Shown here in pieces: positions 41,001-48,007 of a stretch of 56,252 nucleotides of DNA; position 1 is the first letter of the stretch, and the number at the start of each line of letters is the position of its first letter. Source of the stretch: Desulfatibacillum sp. (GTDB lineage Bacteria; Desulfobacterota; Desulfobacteria; Desulfobacterales; Desulfatibacillaceae); contig JAEINP010000036.1 in NCBI GenBank assembly GCA_016342355.1, positions 1 through 56,252 on the forward strand. Reading direction: 5' to 3'. The translations under genes were made by a program, and so were the position numbers. The notes below the pieces were generated by a model. The model ran no database searches and was not told the DNA's origin. It saw only the letters and a list, made by a program, of their open reading frames with translations.

Positions 41001-41621
41001 GAGTCCGCGCTTCTTCGTATAGCTCAGGACTGGGAGCTGGAACTCAAATGGGGCCGGTTTCCCAAAGAGATTTCCGGGGAATTGGGGAAAACCGTCCGGG
41101 CCATCAGAAGCTACTTGTACCAGTACGAACAGGAGTTTGGCCGGGACCACGATTATTTCAACCTTCGGGGCCAGGACAACCTGTTCCGATATTTGCCCAA
41201 GGGCCGGGTGGTCGTCCGGGTTACGCCCCAGGACACCCTGTTTGAAACTCTGGGCCGGATCGCCGCGGCTATTGTCACCCGGTGCATTCCCATGCTCAGC
41301 ATTCCGCCGGGCCTGGATAATGAGGCGACCGCCTTTCTGGACAGCCGTCATGGCAGACGCCTGTGCAAGAATGTGGCCGTGGCCAAACAGACCGACAAGG
41401 AGCTTTGCGGATTCATTCCCAAGGTGCAGCGCATCCGCTACGCAGGCCCGGACAGGGTTCCCATGGAGGTTTTTGAGGAAGCCGCCAAGACAGGATTTTA
41501 CATTTCCCGCACGCCGGTGAGCATGGAAGGCCGGATAGAACTGCTTCAATACATCCAGGAGCAATCGCTCAGTATTAATTATCACCGTTACGGCAACCTG
41601 GGAGATCGGGCCGGGGAATAA
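38007..41621 (+). CDS. putA: Bifunctional proline dehydrogenase / pyrroline-5-carboxylate dehydrogenase (PutA)
   Basis: 1204 residues from ATG 38007, five bases after AAAGGAG. A GTG six bases earlier lies inside the ribosome site. Residues 1-480 form the FAD-dependent proline dehydrogenase barrel (IRRLDENTAPENFLRYSP near its end). Residues 500-990 are the aldehyde dehydrogenase, with AAETGGKNATIVT holding the general base Glu and NCGQKCSATS holding the nucleophile Cys794. Residues 990-1204 match the position of the C-terminal ALDH-superfamily-like domain of long PutAs, which seals the channel. The N-terminal ribbon-helix-helix repressor of E. coli PutA is absent, so it is purely catalytic. 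Proline goes to glutamate via a channelled intermediate. Placement after livKHMGF implies imported proline or a related imino acid as substrate. Confidence 0.94.
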   Translation: MAGMDDRKIRQAAVVLAAQWQDRANQLLTREEKAIQEQMLKLLTHPVDKVVLTKMIDQCFRSHDNDRVADQVNHILRDFGVPGFFSRVEKLLIQMFLGVGRYLPDVAVPRMVKQMRNSSSRAIIAGEKEPLHKHLEKRKNQGVRMNINHLGEAVLGEEEAHHRLVTYIQDMADPDIEYISVKISTLYSQISSLAFEHTVGILVERLTKLYRIARQNSFTRQDGTKVPKIVNMDMEEYRDLNITYEAFVRTLEKEEFKDYSAGIVLQAYVPDSWPMQQRLTQWAKARVAAGGAPVILRIVKGANMEMELLEAHHFNWPLAPYDNKLDVDANYKRMVRYAMQPENIAAVRLGVASHNLFELAYAHETGKALGVTGQYWFEMLEGMADHVRRAIREMSGDVLLYAPVATQDQFINAIAYLIRRLDENTAPENFLRYSPALQTESEAWSFLRDGFLASCDRISTVPAGPKRTQDRTTEIFPVDMGTCYTRQFTNEPDTDWSLPANGKWAEAIRDKWMIGEGAESAEIPIVVGGEEILDRDKKEAIDSARFDEKSGQRIVNARFCMATEQDVAKAVETARADPDGWRSKGPEERHTILDRVAHELRKARGDLMGAAAANTGKVFTEADPEVSEAVDFTEFYPHSVRLFDKIPNVRATPKGVGLVVTPWNFPIAIPCGGLVASLAAGNTVIFKPASAAVVTAWELVKCFYRAGISRNTLQFLPCSGGEVGAKLVNHPGVDFVILTGGTDTGLHMLKQRPDLFLAAETGGKNATIVTAMADRDQAIKNILHSAFSNCGQKCSATSLVILEKEIYEDELFRKQLADAAKSYKVGSCWEFRNKLGPLIHPPKGDLARALTTLEPGESWILQPEQKGDNPYLWTPGIKWGVRPGTTTHMTEFFGPLIGVMEARDLNHAIELVNQTGYGLTSGLESLDHREQVRWKDAIKAGNLYINRSTTGAIVLRQPFGGMGKSALGAGIKAGSPNYVYQFMDFEDTDAPEAGPIKKESALLRIAQDWELELKWGRFPKEISGELGKTVRAIRSYLYQYEQEFGRDHDYFNLRGQDNLFRYLPKGRVVVRVTPQDTLFETLGRIAAAIVTRCIPMLSIPPGLDNEATAFLDSRHGRRLCKNVAVAKQTDKELCGFIPKVQRIRYAGPDRVPMEVFEEAAKTGFYISRTPVSMEGRIELLQYIQEQSLSINYHRYGNLGDRAGE

Positions 41622-41641
41622 CAAAAGAAAATGAAACAAAA

Positions 41642-41668
41642 AGGGAGCCGGAATAATCACGGCTCCCT
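41642..41668. terminator. Bidirectional terminator between putA and UPF0210
   Basis: Perfect 9-bp stem AGGGAGCCG / CGGCTCCCT with nine-base loop. A-rich on the left and T-rich on the right, so it can stop transcripts from both convergent genes. Confidence 0.8.
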
Positions 41669-41695
41669 CTGATTGTTTTGAAAATCCCACCGGTC

Positions 41696-43069
41696 CTAAT
41701 TTTTCAAGCTATGAATGGGCGCGGGGATGCGGCCGGCGTGGCGGACGAACCGGTTTTCGCCTGCGGCCTGCTTTACGTCAATGATGGTGGCGTGGCCCAA
41801 CAGACCGCCGAATTCCGCCATATCCCCGGCTTTTTTGCCGGGCACGGGAATCAGCCTTGTAGCGGTGGTTTTGGAATTGATCATGCCAATGGCCATTTCA
41901 TCGGCCATGAGCCCGGCCAGGGTTTCTTCGGAGGTGTCCCCGGGAATGGCGACCATGTCCAGGCCCACGGAGCATACGGCGGTCATGGCTTCCAGTTTCT
42001 CTATGTTCAAGTGACCTTGCGCCACAGCTTCTGCAATGTTTAGATCCTCGCTTACAGGAATGAACGCTCCGCTCAACCCGCCCACATGAGAACTGGCGAA
42101 TGCCCCGCCTTTTTTCACTGCGTCGTTGAGCATGGCCAGGGCAGCCGTGCTGCCGGGCAGGCCCATCTTGACAAGGCCCAGGCTTTCGAAGATTTCCCCC
42201 ACTGAATCTCCCACCGTGGGTGTGGGCGCCAGGGAAAGGTCCACCACCCCAAAGGGCAGGCCCAGGGTTTTGGCCACTTCCCGGCCTATCAATTCCCCGA
42301 CCCGTGTGACCTTGCAGGCGGTGAGCTTGATGACTTCGGCAATCTGGCCCAGCCCCATGTTGGGATCAGCCTTGACGGCGCGGTCTATGGCGGCCTTGAC
42401 CACCCCCGGCCCGCTGACCCCCACGCTGATTACGGCGTCCGCCTCTCCCACGCCCAGGTAAGCCCCTGCCATAAAGGGGACATCCTGAGGAATATTGCAG
42501 AATACGCAGAGCTTGGCGCAGGCCAGGCCGTCGGCGTGGGCAGTGAGGGCGGCGGCTTCCTTGATGGCATGGGCCATCATGAGCACGGCGTCCATGTTGA
42601 TGCCGGCCCTGGTGGATGCCACATTCACTGACCCGCACAGGCGCGAGGTTTCAGCCAGGGCGCGGGGAATGGCCAGGATCAGGGACTTGTCGCCGTTGGC
42701 GACGCCTTTTTCCACCAAAGCGGAAAACCCGCCGATAAAATCCACGTTCACTTCCCGGGCGATTTCGTCCAGGGTCTTGGCAACCTCCACCATCTGGTCC
42801 GGCGAAAAAGGCGCGGCCACCACGCCGATGGGGCTGACGGAAATGCGTTTGTTCACCACCTGGATGCCGTACTTTTCCCCCACCTGGTTGCAGGTATCCA
42901 CCAGGTTTCCGGCAAGGCCGGTAATTTTAGCCCGGATTTTAGCTTTGAAAACCTCCAGGTCGTGGCTCACGCAATCCATGAGATTGACGCCTAACGTAAC
43001 GGTGCGCACATCCAGGTTTTCGTTCCGAAGCATGTGGAGGGTGGAGAAAAGTTCCTGGTCGTTGTACAT
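41696..43069 (-). CDS. UPF0210 (PFL-like, DUF711) family protein
   Basis: 457 residues, the standard size. Distinctive runs include RTVTLGVNLMDCVSHD, RISVSPIGVVAAPF, GAYLGVGEADAVISVGVSGPG and AFIPVSEDLNIAEAV. The fold resembles pyruvate formate-lyase barrels, but there is no glycyl-radical motif, so catalysis of that kind is not expected. The reaction is unknown. In many Firmicutes the gene sits beside a small ACT protein of UPF0237, and here an ACT-domain gene lies 51 bases upstream on the same strand, repeating that pairing. Inference: the ACT protein senses an amino acid for this enzyme. Confidence 0.9.
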   Translation of the reverse strand: MYNDQELFSTLHMLRNENLDVRTVTLGVNLMDCVSHDLEVFKAKIRAKITGLAGNLVDTCNQVGEKYGIQVVNKRISVSPIGVVAAPFSPDQMVEVAKTLDEIAREVNVDFIGGFSALVEKGVANGDKSLILAIPRALAETSRLCGSVNVASTRAGINMDAVLMMAHAIKEAAALTAHADGLACAKLCVFCNIPQDVPFMAGAYLGVGEADAVISVGVSGPGVVKAAIDRAVKADPNMGLGQIAEVIKLTACKVTRVGELIGREVAKTLGLPFGVVDLSLAPTPTVGDSVGEIFESLGLVKMGLPGSTAALAMLNDAVKKGGAFASSHVGGLSGAFIPVSEDLNIAEAVAQGHLNIEKLEAMTAVCSVGLDMVAIPGDTSEETLAGLMADEMAIGMINSKTTATRLIPVPGKKAGDMAEFGGLLGHATIIDVKQAAGENRFVRHAGRIPAPIHSLKN

Positions 43070-43120
43070 GATTATATCCTTCCGCCTTGTATCCCAGGCA
43101 GCGAGTAAGGGTTACAGGCC

Positions 43121-43675
43121 TTAAATCTTGTTTACGGCGTCAAAGATATCACGGTGCTGGATGATGATTTCCAGGCCCATTTCCCTGGCTTTTTCCCTGA
43201 GTCCGGCATACAGGGCTTCCCGATTGCCCTGGGCCGGGACGTCCGCCTCGTAGACCATGATGTTCCTGTCCGGGTTTTCTCCTCCCTGAAAAACAGCCTT
43301 GAGATTGGTCACGTTGGCCCCGTGCCGGGCCAGGACCGAAGTAATGCGGGCCACCAGCCCTTTGGCGTCCGGCCCCATGGTGGTGATGAGAAAAGGTTCC
43401 CACTGGAGCGCAGACGGGGTTTGCTTTGGCGCCACAAGCTCTTTTGCCTGGACGTCCAACTCCATGGCTGAAAGGTCTTGGCGCAAGGCGTCCCGGATAT
43501 TATCCAGAGTGGCGTCCCCGGGTACGGTCACCACAAACAAGCCCACAAATTCGGACTGGAGGACCATCTGGGAGACGTTTTCTATATTGCAGTCCCGCTC
43601 GTAAAGCGATTGGGCAACGGCGGCGATGATGCCGGGCCGATCCTGGCCCAGGACTGTGATGATGATTTTTTCCAT
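43121..43675 (-). CDS. Double-ACT-domain amino-acid-sensing protein
   Basis: 184 residues made of two ACT domains: residues about 1-82 (IITVLGQDRPGIIAAVAQSLYERDCNI) and 92-175 (LITTMGPDAKGLVARITSVLARHGANV). Each has the DRPG/DAKG loop that binds amino acids at the dimer interface. There is no DNA-binding part. It resembles GcvR in layout and fused UPF0237-like domains. It is the first gene of a two-gene transcript with UPF0210. GGAG precedes the ATG. Confidence 0.88.
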   Translation of the reverse strand: MEKIIITVLGQDRPGIIAAVAQSLYERDCNIENVSQMVLQSEFVGLFVVTVPGDATLDNIRDALRQDLSAMELDVQAKELVAPKQTPSALQWEPFLITTMGPDAKGLVARITSVLARHGANVTNLKAVFQGGENPDRNIMVYEADVPAQGNREALYAGLREKAREMGLEIIIQHRDIFDAVNKI

Positions 43676-43769
43676 GAAGGGTCTCCTTTATCCTCCCGGT
43701 GGGCCGGGTTGCTGCCGGTTTTTTTGCCAGTGCGGCCAGCCCGCACTTTCCCGTACAGTAAAAAAGCAG

Positions 43770-43775
43770 TATAAT
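43770..43775 (+). promoter_or_regulatory. Consensus -10 box upstream of aroK
   Basis: Perfect TATAAT, 69 bases before ATG 43844. The -35 at 17 bases (TTTCCC) is poor. A hairpin AGTGCGG-ccagc-CCGCACT lies just upstream at 43731-43749. Confidence 0.4.
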
Positions 43776-43843
43776 GGTTTCGGGTAGATTTCAACCTGCA
43801 ATTTCAACTTCTTCCAAACCCCGGGCAAGGAGCGGGACCAATA

Positions 43844-44383
43844 ATGGATTCCAAAGGCAACGTGGTCCTGATCGGCATGCCCGCCGTGGGAAAAAGCACC
43901 ATAGGTGTTTTGTTGGCCAAGGCCCTGGGCTTTTTGTTTGTGGATACGGACCTAATCATCCAGGCGGGCGAGGGCGTATCCCTCCAGGAGATTATCAATA
44001 CCCGGGGAGTGGCGTTTTTTCGGGTTGTGGAAGAACGCCATATTTGCGGCCTGGACTGCCAACGGCACGTGATCGCCACGGGAGGCAGCGCGGTATACAG
44101 CGCCCGAGCCATGGCCCATCTGAGTAAAAACGGGGTGATTGTTCACCTGGATATTGATCTGCAAAGCCTGGAGCAAAGGCTGGAGGATATTGGCAACCGG
44201 GGCGTGGTCATGGCTCCGGGCCAGACTATCGAGGATCTATACAACAATCGCAGGCCCCTGTACCTGAAGTATGGACAGATGGGCGTGGACTGCCAGGGGT
44301 TGACGCCCGACCAGATCGTGGGCCGGATTATGAAGGCTCTCCGCTCCCTGCGCCCCATCTCCAACCCCGGTGTGGAATGCTGA
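43844..44383 (+). CDS. aroK: Shikimate kinase
   Basis: 179 residues. P-loop GMPAVGKST (11-19), DTD (34-36), Arg60 in FFR, and TGGSAV (79-84) place the ATP and shikimate sites. The lid region around NRGVV and the C-terminal NNRRPLY are present. It phosphorylates shikimate at O3 in aromatic amino-acid synthesis. It stands alone, without other aro genes or aroB. An Asp-to-family check does not suggest adenylate-kinase-like misassignment, since both DTD acid residues and GG loop are intact. Confidence 0.93.
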   Translation: MDSKGNVVLIGMPAVGKSTIGVLLAKALGFLFVDTDLIIQAGEGVSLQEIINTRGVAFFRVVEERHICGLDCQRHVIATGGSAVYSARAMAHLSKNGVIVHLDIDLQSLEQRLEDIGNRGVVMAPGQTIEDLYNNRRPLYLKYGQMGVDCQGLTPDQIVGRIMKALRSLRPISNPGVEC

Positions 44384-44712
44384 GATACCTATTCCCTGAA
44401 ATGAAAAATGGGTTGCTCCCGTCATTATTGGCAGGCATGCCATTCCCCATTTCAGGTCCGGCCTGTCCCGGATTTCCATGTGCAATTTGTAAGGAATAAA
44501 AAAGAGCATTGAGGATTATGCAAGGGTTTAGTACAATATTTGGATGTGTGCCTGAAAATGGCGCATGTTCATGCCTCAATTTTCACAGGAAAATGAGGCG
44601 GTTTGTGAGGGTGGAATCGCTCCGGCCCAGACCGGTTGCAGGGAGGACTTTTCCCGGCAGCCTTCAGGCAGTAAGACTTGCACCTTCTTTTGCAAACTAA
44701 GGAATTTGGAAC
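44384..44712. other. Spacer with structured element and long mltF leader
   Basis: 329 bases without a gene. At 44395-44456 an outer stem CCTGAAATG / CATTTCAGG encloses GGG-ttgct-CCC and TGGCA-ggca-TGCCA, a possible three-way RNA fold or terminator for aroK. The mltF promoter follows. Confidence 0.4.
44509..44537 (+). promoter_or_regulatory. Promoter of mltF-archease-rtcB
   Basis: TTGAGG (44509-44514), 17-base spacer, TACAAT (44532-44537). The predicted leader is about 170 bases. Confidence 0.55.
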
Positions 44713-46101
44713 GTGGATGCGGGATTAAGAAACAGGATCATGGGTGCGCTTAAGGGTTCCATTGCCGTGGCTGTGGTTGCCCACATGCTTTCCTTTCAGG
44801 GATGCACCCTGCCCGATCCTTCAGACTCCTCTCTGGAACGGATCATGGAAAGGGGCAGCATTACGGTCCTGACCCGGGACGCCCTGCACACCCACTACAC
44901 ATACCGTAATCAGCAGGCAGGTTTTGATTACGACCTGGCCCGGGCCTTTGCCGATCACCTGGGGGTCGGCCTCAAAATGCGTTCCGTGAGCCAGGACAAA
45001 CTTATGGGCCTGCTTAAAAGCGGCAAGGGCGATTTTGTGGCGGCTGGGTTCAGGGTTTCCCCGAACCGGGAGAATTTGGCGGATTATTCCGAGCCCTATG
45101 CCCGTTCCCAGGTGCATATTGTAGCCCACAAGGACAACCGGGAGATATTCTCGCCCGAAGACCTGCGGAATAAATCTGTCTATGTCCGTAAAGGGAGCGC
45201 CGAGGAAGAGGCCCTAAAACGCCTGCGGGATACAGGAATCCCTTTTGAAGTAATTTCCCGGAAGAAAACCCTGGACAGCCTTTTGAGCATGGTGGAAAAT
45301 CGGCAGATCGAACTCACCGCCGCCGGAGATCGAACGGCAGGCATGTACCGGCGTTATCATCCGTCCATCCAGACCTGTTTTCCTGTGGGCGATCCCATGC
45401 CCATTGCCTGGGCGATAGCCCCGGGGCAACCAGCCCTGCGGGATGCCATGAACCGGTTTTTGGAACAGGCCCAAAAGGACGGAACCCTCCATGCGATCCA
45501 AACCCGATATTTTGGGGACGGCACCGTCCATGAATACCTGGATCTCCGCCGCTTTCATAACCGTATGGAATCCCGCCTGCCCAGGTACCAGGACATGATT
45601 CAGGATGTTGCCCATGAAAAAGACCTGGACTGGAGGCTTATCGCGGCTATGATGTACCAGGAGTCCCATTACGATCCCTACGCGGTCAGCCATACAGGGG
45701 TGCGGGGTCTCATGCAGATCACCCAGGTGACAGCTTTGGAAATGGGCATAGAGAATCGGCTGGACCCAAAACAGAGCATTGAGGCCGGGGCGGATTATCT
45801 GATCAAGCTCATGGGCATGTTCCCGGAGGTTCCTGACCAGGAACGCCTGCCCCTGGCCCTGGCCTCGTACAATGTGGGTTATGGCCATGTGCGGGACGCC
45901 ATGTCCGTAGCGCGGGATCTGGACTTGAACCCCCTTGTGTGGCCTTCCCTGGAAAAAGCCCTGCCCCTTTTGCGGAAACGCCAATATTATGCAAATACCC
46001 GATACGGATATTGCCGGGGACAGGAACCCGTGCAGTATGTTAACAATGTGATGACCTACTACGATATTCTCAGGCGAAAGGCCGTGGTTTTGAGATCGTG
46101 A
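44713..46101 (+). CDS. mltF: Membrane-bound lytic murein transglycosylase MltF-like lipoprotein
   Basis: 462 residues from GTG 44713, nine bases after AAGGAA. A short hydrophobic segment ends in LSFQGC, a usable lipobox with Cys31, so it is likely an outer-membrane lipoprotein. Residues about 45-285 form a family-3 solute-binding (amino-acid-receptor) domain, the regulatory part in MltF. Residues about 290-440 are the SLT domain with catalytic Glu317 in YQESHYDPYAVS and GLMQIT. It cleaves glycan strands to 1,6-anhydro-muropeptides, with allosteric control by stem peptide binding. The stop overlaps the start of the archease gene by four bases. Confidence 0.9.
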   Translation: MDAGLRNRIMGALKGSIAVAVVAHMLSFQGCTLPDPSDSSLERIMERGSITVLTRDALHTHYTYRNQQAGFDYDLARAFADHLGVGLKMRSVSQDKLMGLLKSGKGDFVAAGFRVSPNRENLADYSEPYARSQVHIVAHKDNREIFSPEDLRNKSVYVRKGSAEEEALKRLRDTGIPFEVISRKKTLDSLLSMVENRQIELTAAGDRTAGMYRRYHPSIQTCFPVGDPMPIAWAIAPGQPALRDAMNRFLEQAQKDGTLHAIQTRYFGDGTVHEYLDLRRFHNRMESRLPRYQDMIQDVAHEKDLDWRLIAAMMYQESHYDPYAVSHTGVRGLMQITQVTALEMGIENRLDPKQSIEAGADYLIKLMGMFPEVPDQERLPLALASYNVGYGHVRDAMSVARDLDLNPLVWPSLEKALPLLRKRQYYANTRYGYCRGQEPVQYVNNVMTYYDILRRKAVVLRS

Positions 46102-46523
46102 GAAAAGTCCCGGAATATACCCTTATCGATCATACTGCGGATTACGGGCTCACCTTATGCGCCAAAACTCCCGGGGAACTGTATAAAAACGCGGCCCTTG
46201 CCCTGAAGGACCTTATGCTGGGGGCCTCCCCTGCGGAGCCGGAAATCGAGCACAGGATAAGGGTTGCAGGCCTGGACCGGACCGATCTTTTGATCAACTG
46301 GCTCAGGGAAATCCTTTTCCTGTTCGCCGGGGATGGGGAGGTGCTTGCCCGGGTTCGTGTGGAGTCAGTGGGCGAAACCTCTCTTTCCGCCCTGGTGCAC
46401 ACCGAGGCTTACAATCCCCAAAGGCACGAGGTGCTGGAAGAAATCAAGGCCGTCACCTATCACCAGGCCCGGGTTCGGGAAATTGTCGGCGGCTGGGAAT
46501 GCTCGGTAATTTTTGACGTATAG
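46098..46523 (+). CDS. Archease, RtcB cofactor
   Basis: 141 residues, full family size. The DHTADYGL motif near the N-terminus supplies the acidic metal-binding residues, with further conserved RTDLLINWLREILFL and the C-terminal ECSVIFDV. Archease speeds guanylylation of RtcB. It begins with GTG overlapping the mltF stop (GTGA) and lies 21 bases before rtcB. Confidence 0.93.
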   Translation: MRKVPEYTLIDHTADYGLTLCAKTPGELYKNAALALKDLMLGASPAEPEIEHRIRVAGLDRTDLLINWLREILFLFAGDGEVLARVRVESVGETSLSALVHTEAYNPQRHEVLEEIKAVTYHQARVREIVGGWECSVIFDV

Positions 46524-46544
46524 TTTTTCACAGGGAATCATGCC

Positions 46545-47978
46545 ATGCGCATCATCCAAATAAATCCCTTTTGTTATGAAATTGAACAGGAAGGGGACAT
46601 GCGGGTTCCTGGCCGGATTTATTCCAGCCAAGCCCTTATGCCCGGTGTGGAGGCGGACCAAAGCCTTAAACAGGTGGCCAATGTGGCCACCCTGCCCGGT
46701 ATTGTCGAGGCTTCCATGGCCATGCCCGATATTCACTGGGGGTATGGTTTTCCCATAGGCGGCGTAGCAGCCTTTGACTGGCAGGACGGCGTCATCTCCC
46801 CGGGCGGAGTGGGTTACGACATCAATTGCGGGGTCAGGCTGGCCGCCACCTCCCTGGACCTGGAAAGCCTTCAACCATACCTGGATAAAATCGCCGACGC
46901 CCTGTACCAGGGCATTCCCTGCGGCGTGGGCTCCACGGGATTTGTCAAGTTGAACCAGAAGGAAGCCAAGCAGGTCCTTAAGCAAGGAAGCCGGTGGGCC
47001 GTGTCCCATGGAATGGGGACGGATGGGGATCTGGAACGCACCGAGGAATCCGGGTGCATGACTGCGGCGGACCCGGATACGGTGAGCGAAAGAGCCTTAC
47101 AAAGGGGCCTCAAACAACTGGGCACCTTGGGCTCGGGCAACCACTTTTTGGAGATAGGGGTTGTGGAGGAAGTCTATGATCCCGAGACAGCCGCCGTGTA
47201 TGGCCTTTCCCAAGGCCAAGTGAGCGTGTTTCTCCATTCCGGGTCCCGGGGCCTGGGTTATCAGGTATGCGACGATTTTCTGGCAAGGATGACCAAAAAG
47301 GCGGGCGGCCTTGGCATTGAACTCCCGGACCGGCAACTGGTCTGTTCCTGGATCAATTCCAAGATGGGCCAGGAATATTACGCGGCCATGTCCTGCGCCG
47401 CCAACTATGCCTGGGCCAATCGGCAGATTCTCATGCACCAGGCGGGAGAGGTCCTGCAACAGGCCTTGGGTATGGGGCCGAGGGACTTGGGCATGCGCCT
47501 TGTTTATGACGTGTGCCACAACATCGCCAAAAAGGAGACCCATGTGGTTGACGGAGTCTCCCGGGCCTTGTGCGTCCACAGAAAGGGCGCCACCCGGGCC
47601 TTTGCACCGGGACATCCCGATGTTTGCAGCGCTTACCAAAAAGTGGGGCAGCCGGTGTTGGTCCCCGGAGACATGGGAACCTGCTCCTATGTGCTGGCCG
47701 GGACTCAAAAGGCCATGGAAACCACCTTTGGCTCCACCTGTCACGGAGCTGGCAGGGTCATGAGCCGGACCCAGGCTAAAAAGGCGGTCAAGGGACGGTC
47801 CATTCAACGCGAATTGCTGGACAAAGGCATTCGGGTCCGGTGGACAGGCCGCACCACCCTGGCGGAGGAGGTTCCCGAGGCATACAAGGACGTGAGCCAG
47901 GTAGTGGAAGTGGTGCATGGGGCGGGGATATCCCGCAAGGTGGCCAAGTTGCGGCCTGTGGTGGTTGTAAAAGGCTGA
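46545..47978 (+). CDS. rtcB: RNA-splicing ligase RtcB
   Basis: 477 residues. The manganese-binding GVGYDINCGVR with its cysteine, the GSGNHFLEIG motif and the guanylylated His400 in CHGAGRVMSR are all present. RtcB joins 2',3'-cyclic-phosphate to 5'-OH RNA ends with GTP, repairing tRNA or other broken RNA. Archease immediately upstream is its known partner. No rtcR-type sigma-54 regulator or rtcA is in the window, and transcription seems to come from the mltF promoter. Confidence 0.95.
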   Translation: MRIIQINPFCYEIEQEGDMRVPGRIYSSQALMPGVEADQSLKQVANVATLPGIVEASMAMPDIHWGYGFPIGGVAAFDWQDGVISPGGVGYDINCGVRLAATSLDLESLQPYLDKIADALYQGIPCGVGSTGFVKLNQKEAKQVLKQGSRWAVSHGMGTDGDLERTEESGCMTAADPDTVSERALQRGLKQLGTLGSGNHFLEIGVVEEVYDPETAAVYGLSQGQVSVFLHSGSRGLGYQVCDDFLARMTKKAGGLGIELPDRQLVCSWINSKMGQEYYAAMSCAANYAWANRQILMHQAGEVLQQALGMGPRDLGMRLVYDVCHNIAKKETHVVDGVSRALCVHRKGATRAFAPGHPDVCSAYQKVGQPVLVPGDMGTCSYVLAGTQKAMETTFGSTCHGAGRVMSRTQAKKAVKGRSIQRELLDKGIRVRWTGRTTLAEEVPEAYKDVSQVVEVVHGAGISRKVAKLRPVVVVKG

Positions 47979-48007
47979 TGTTTATCAGAAAACGATACTC
48001 GGGAAAA

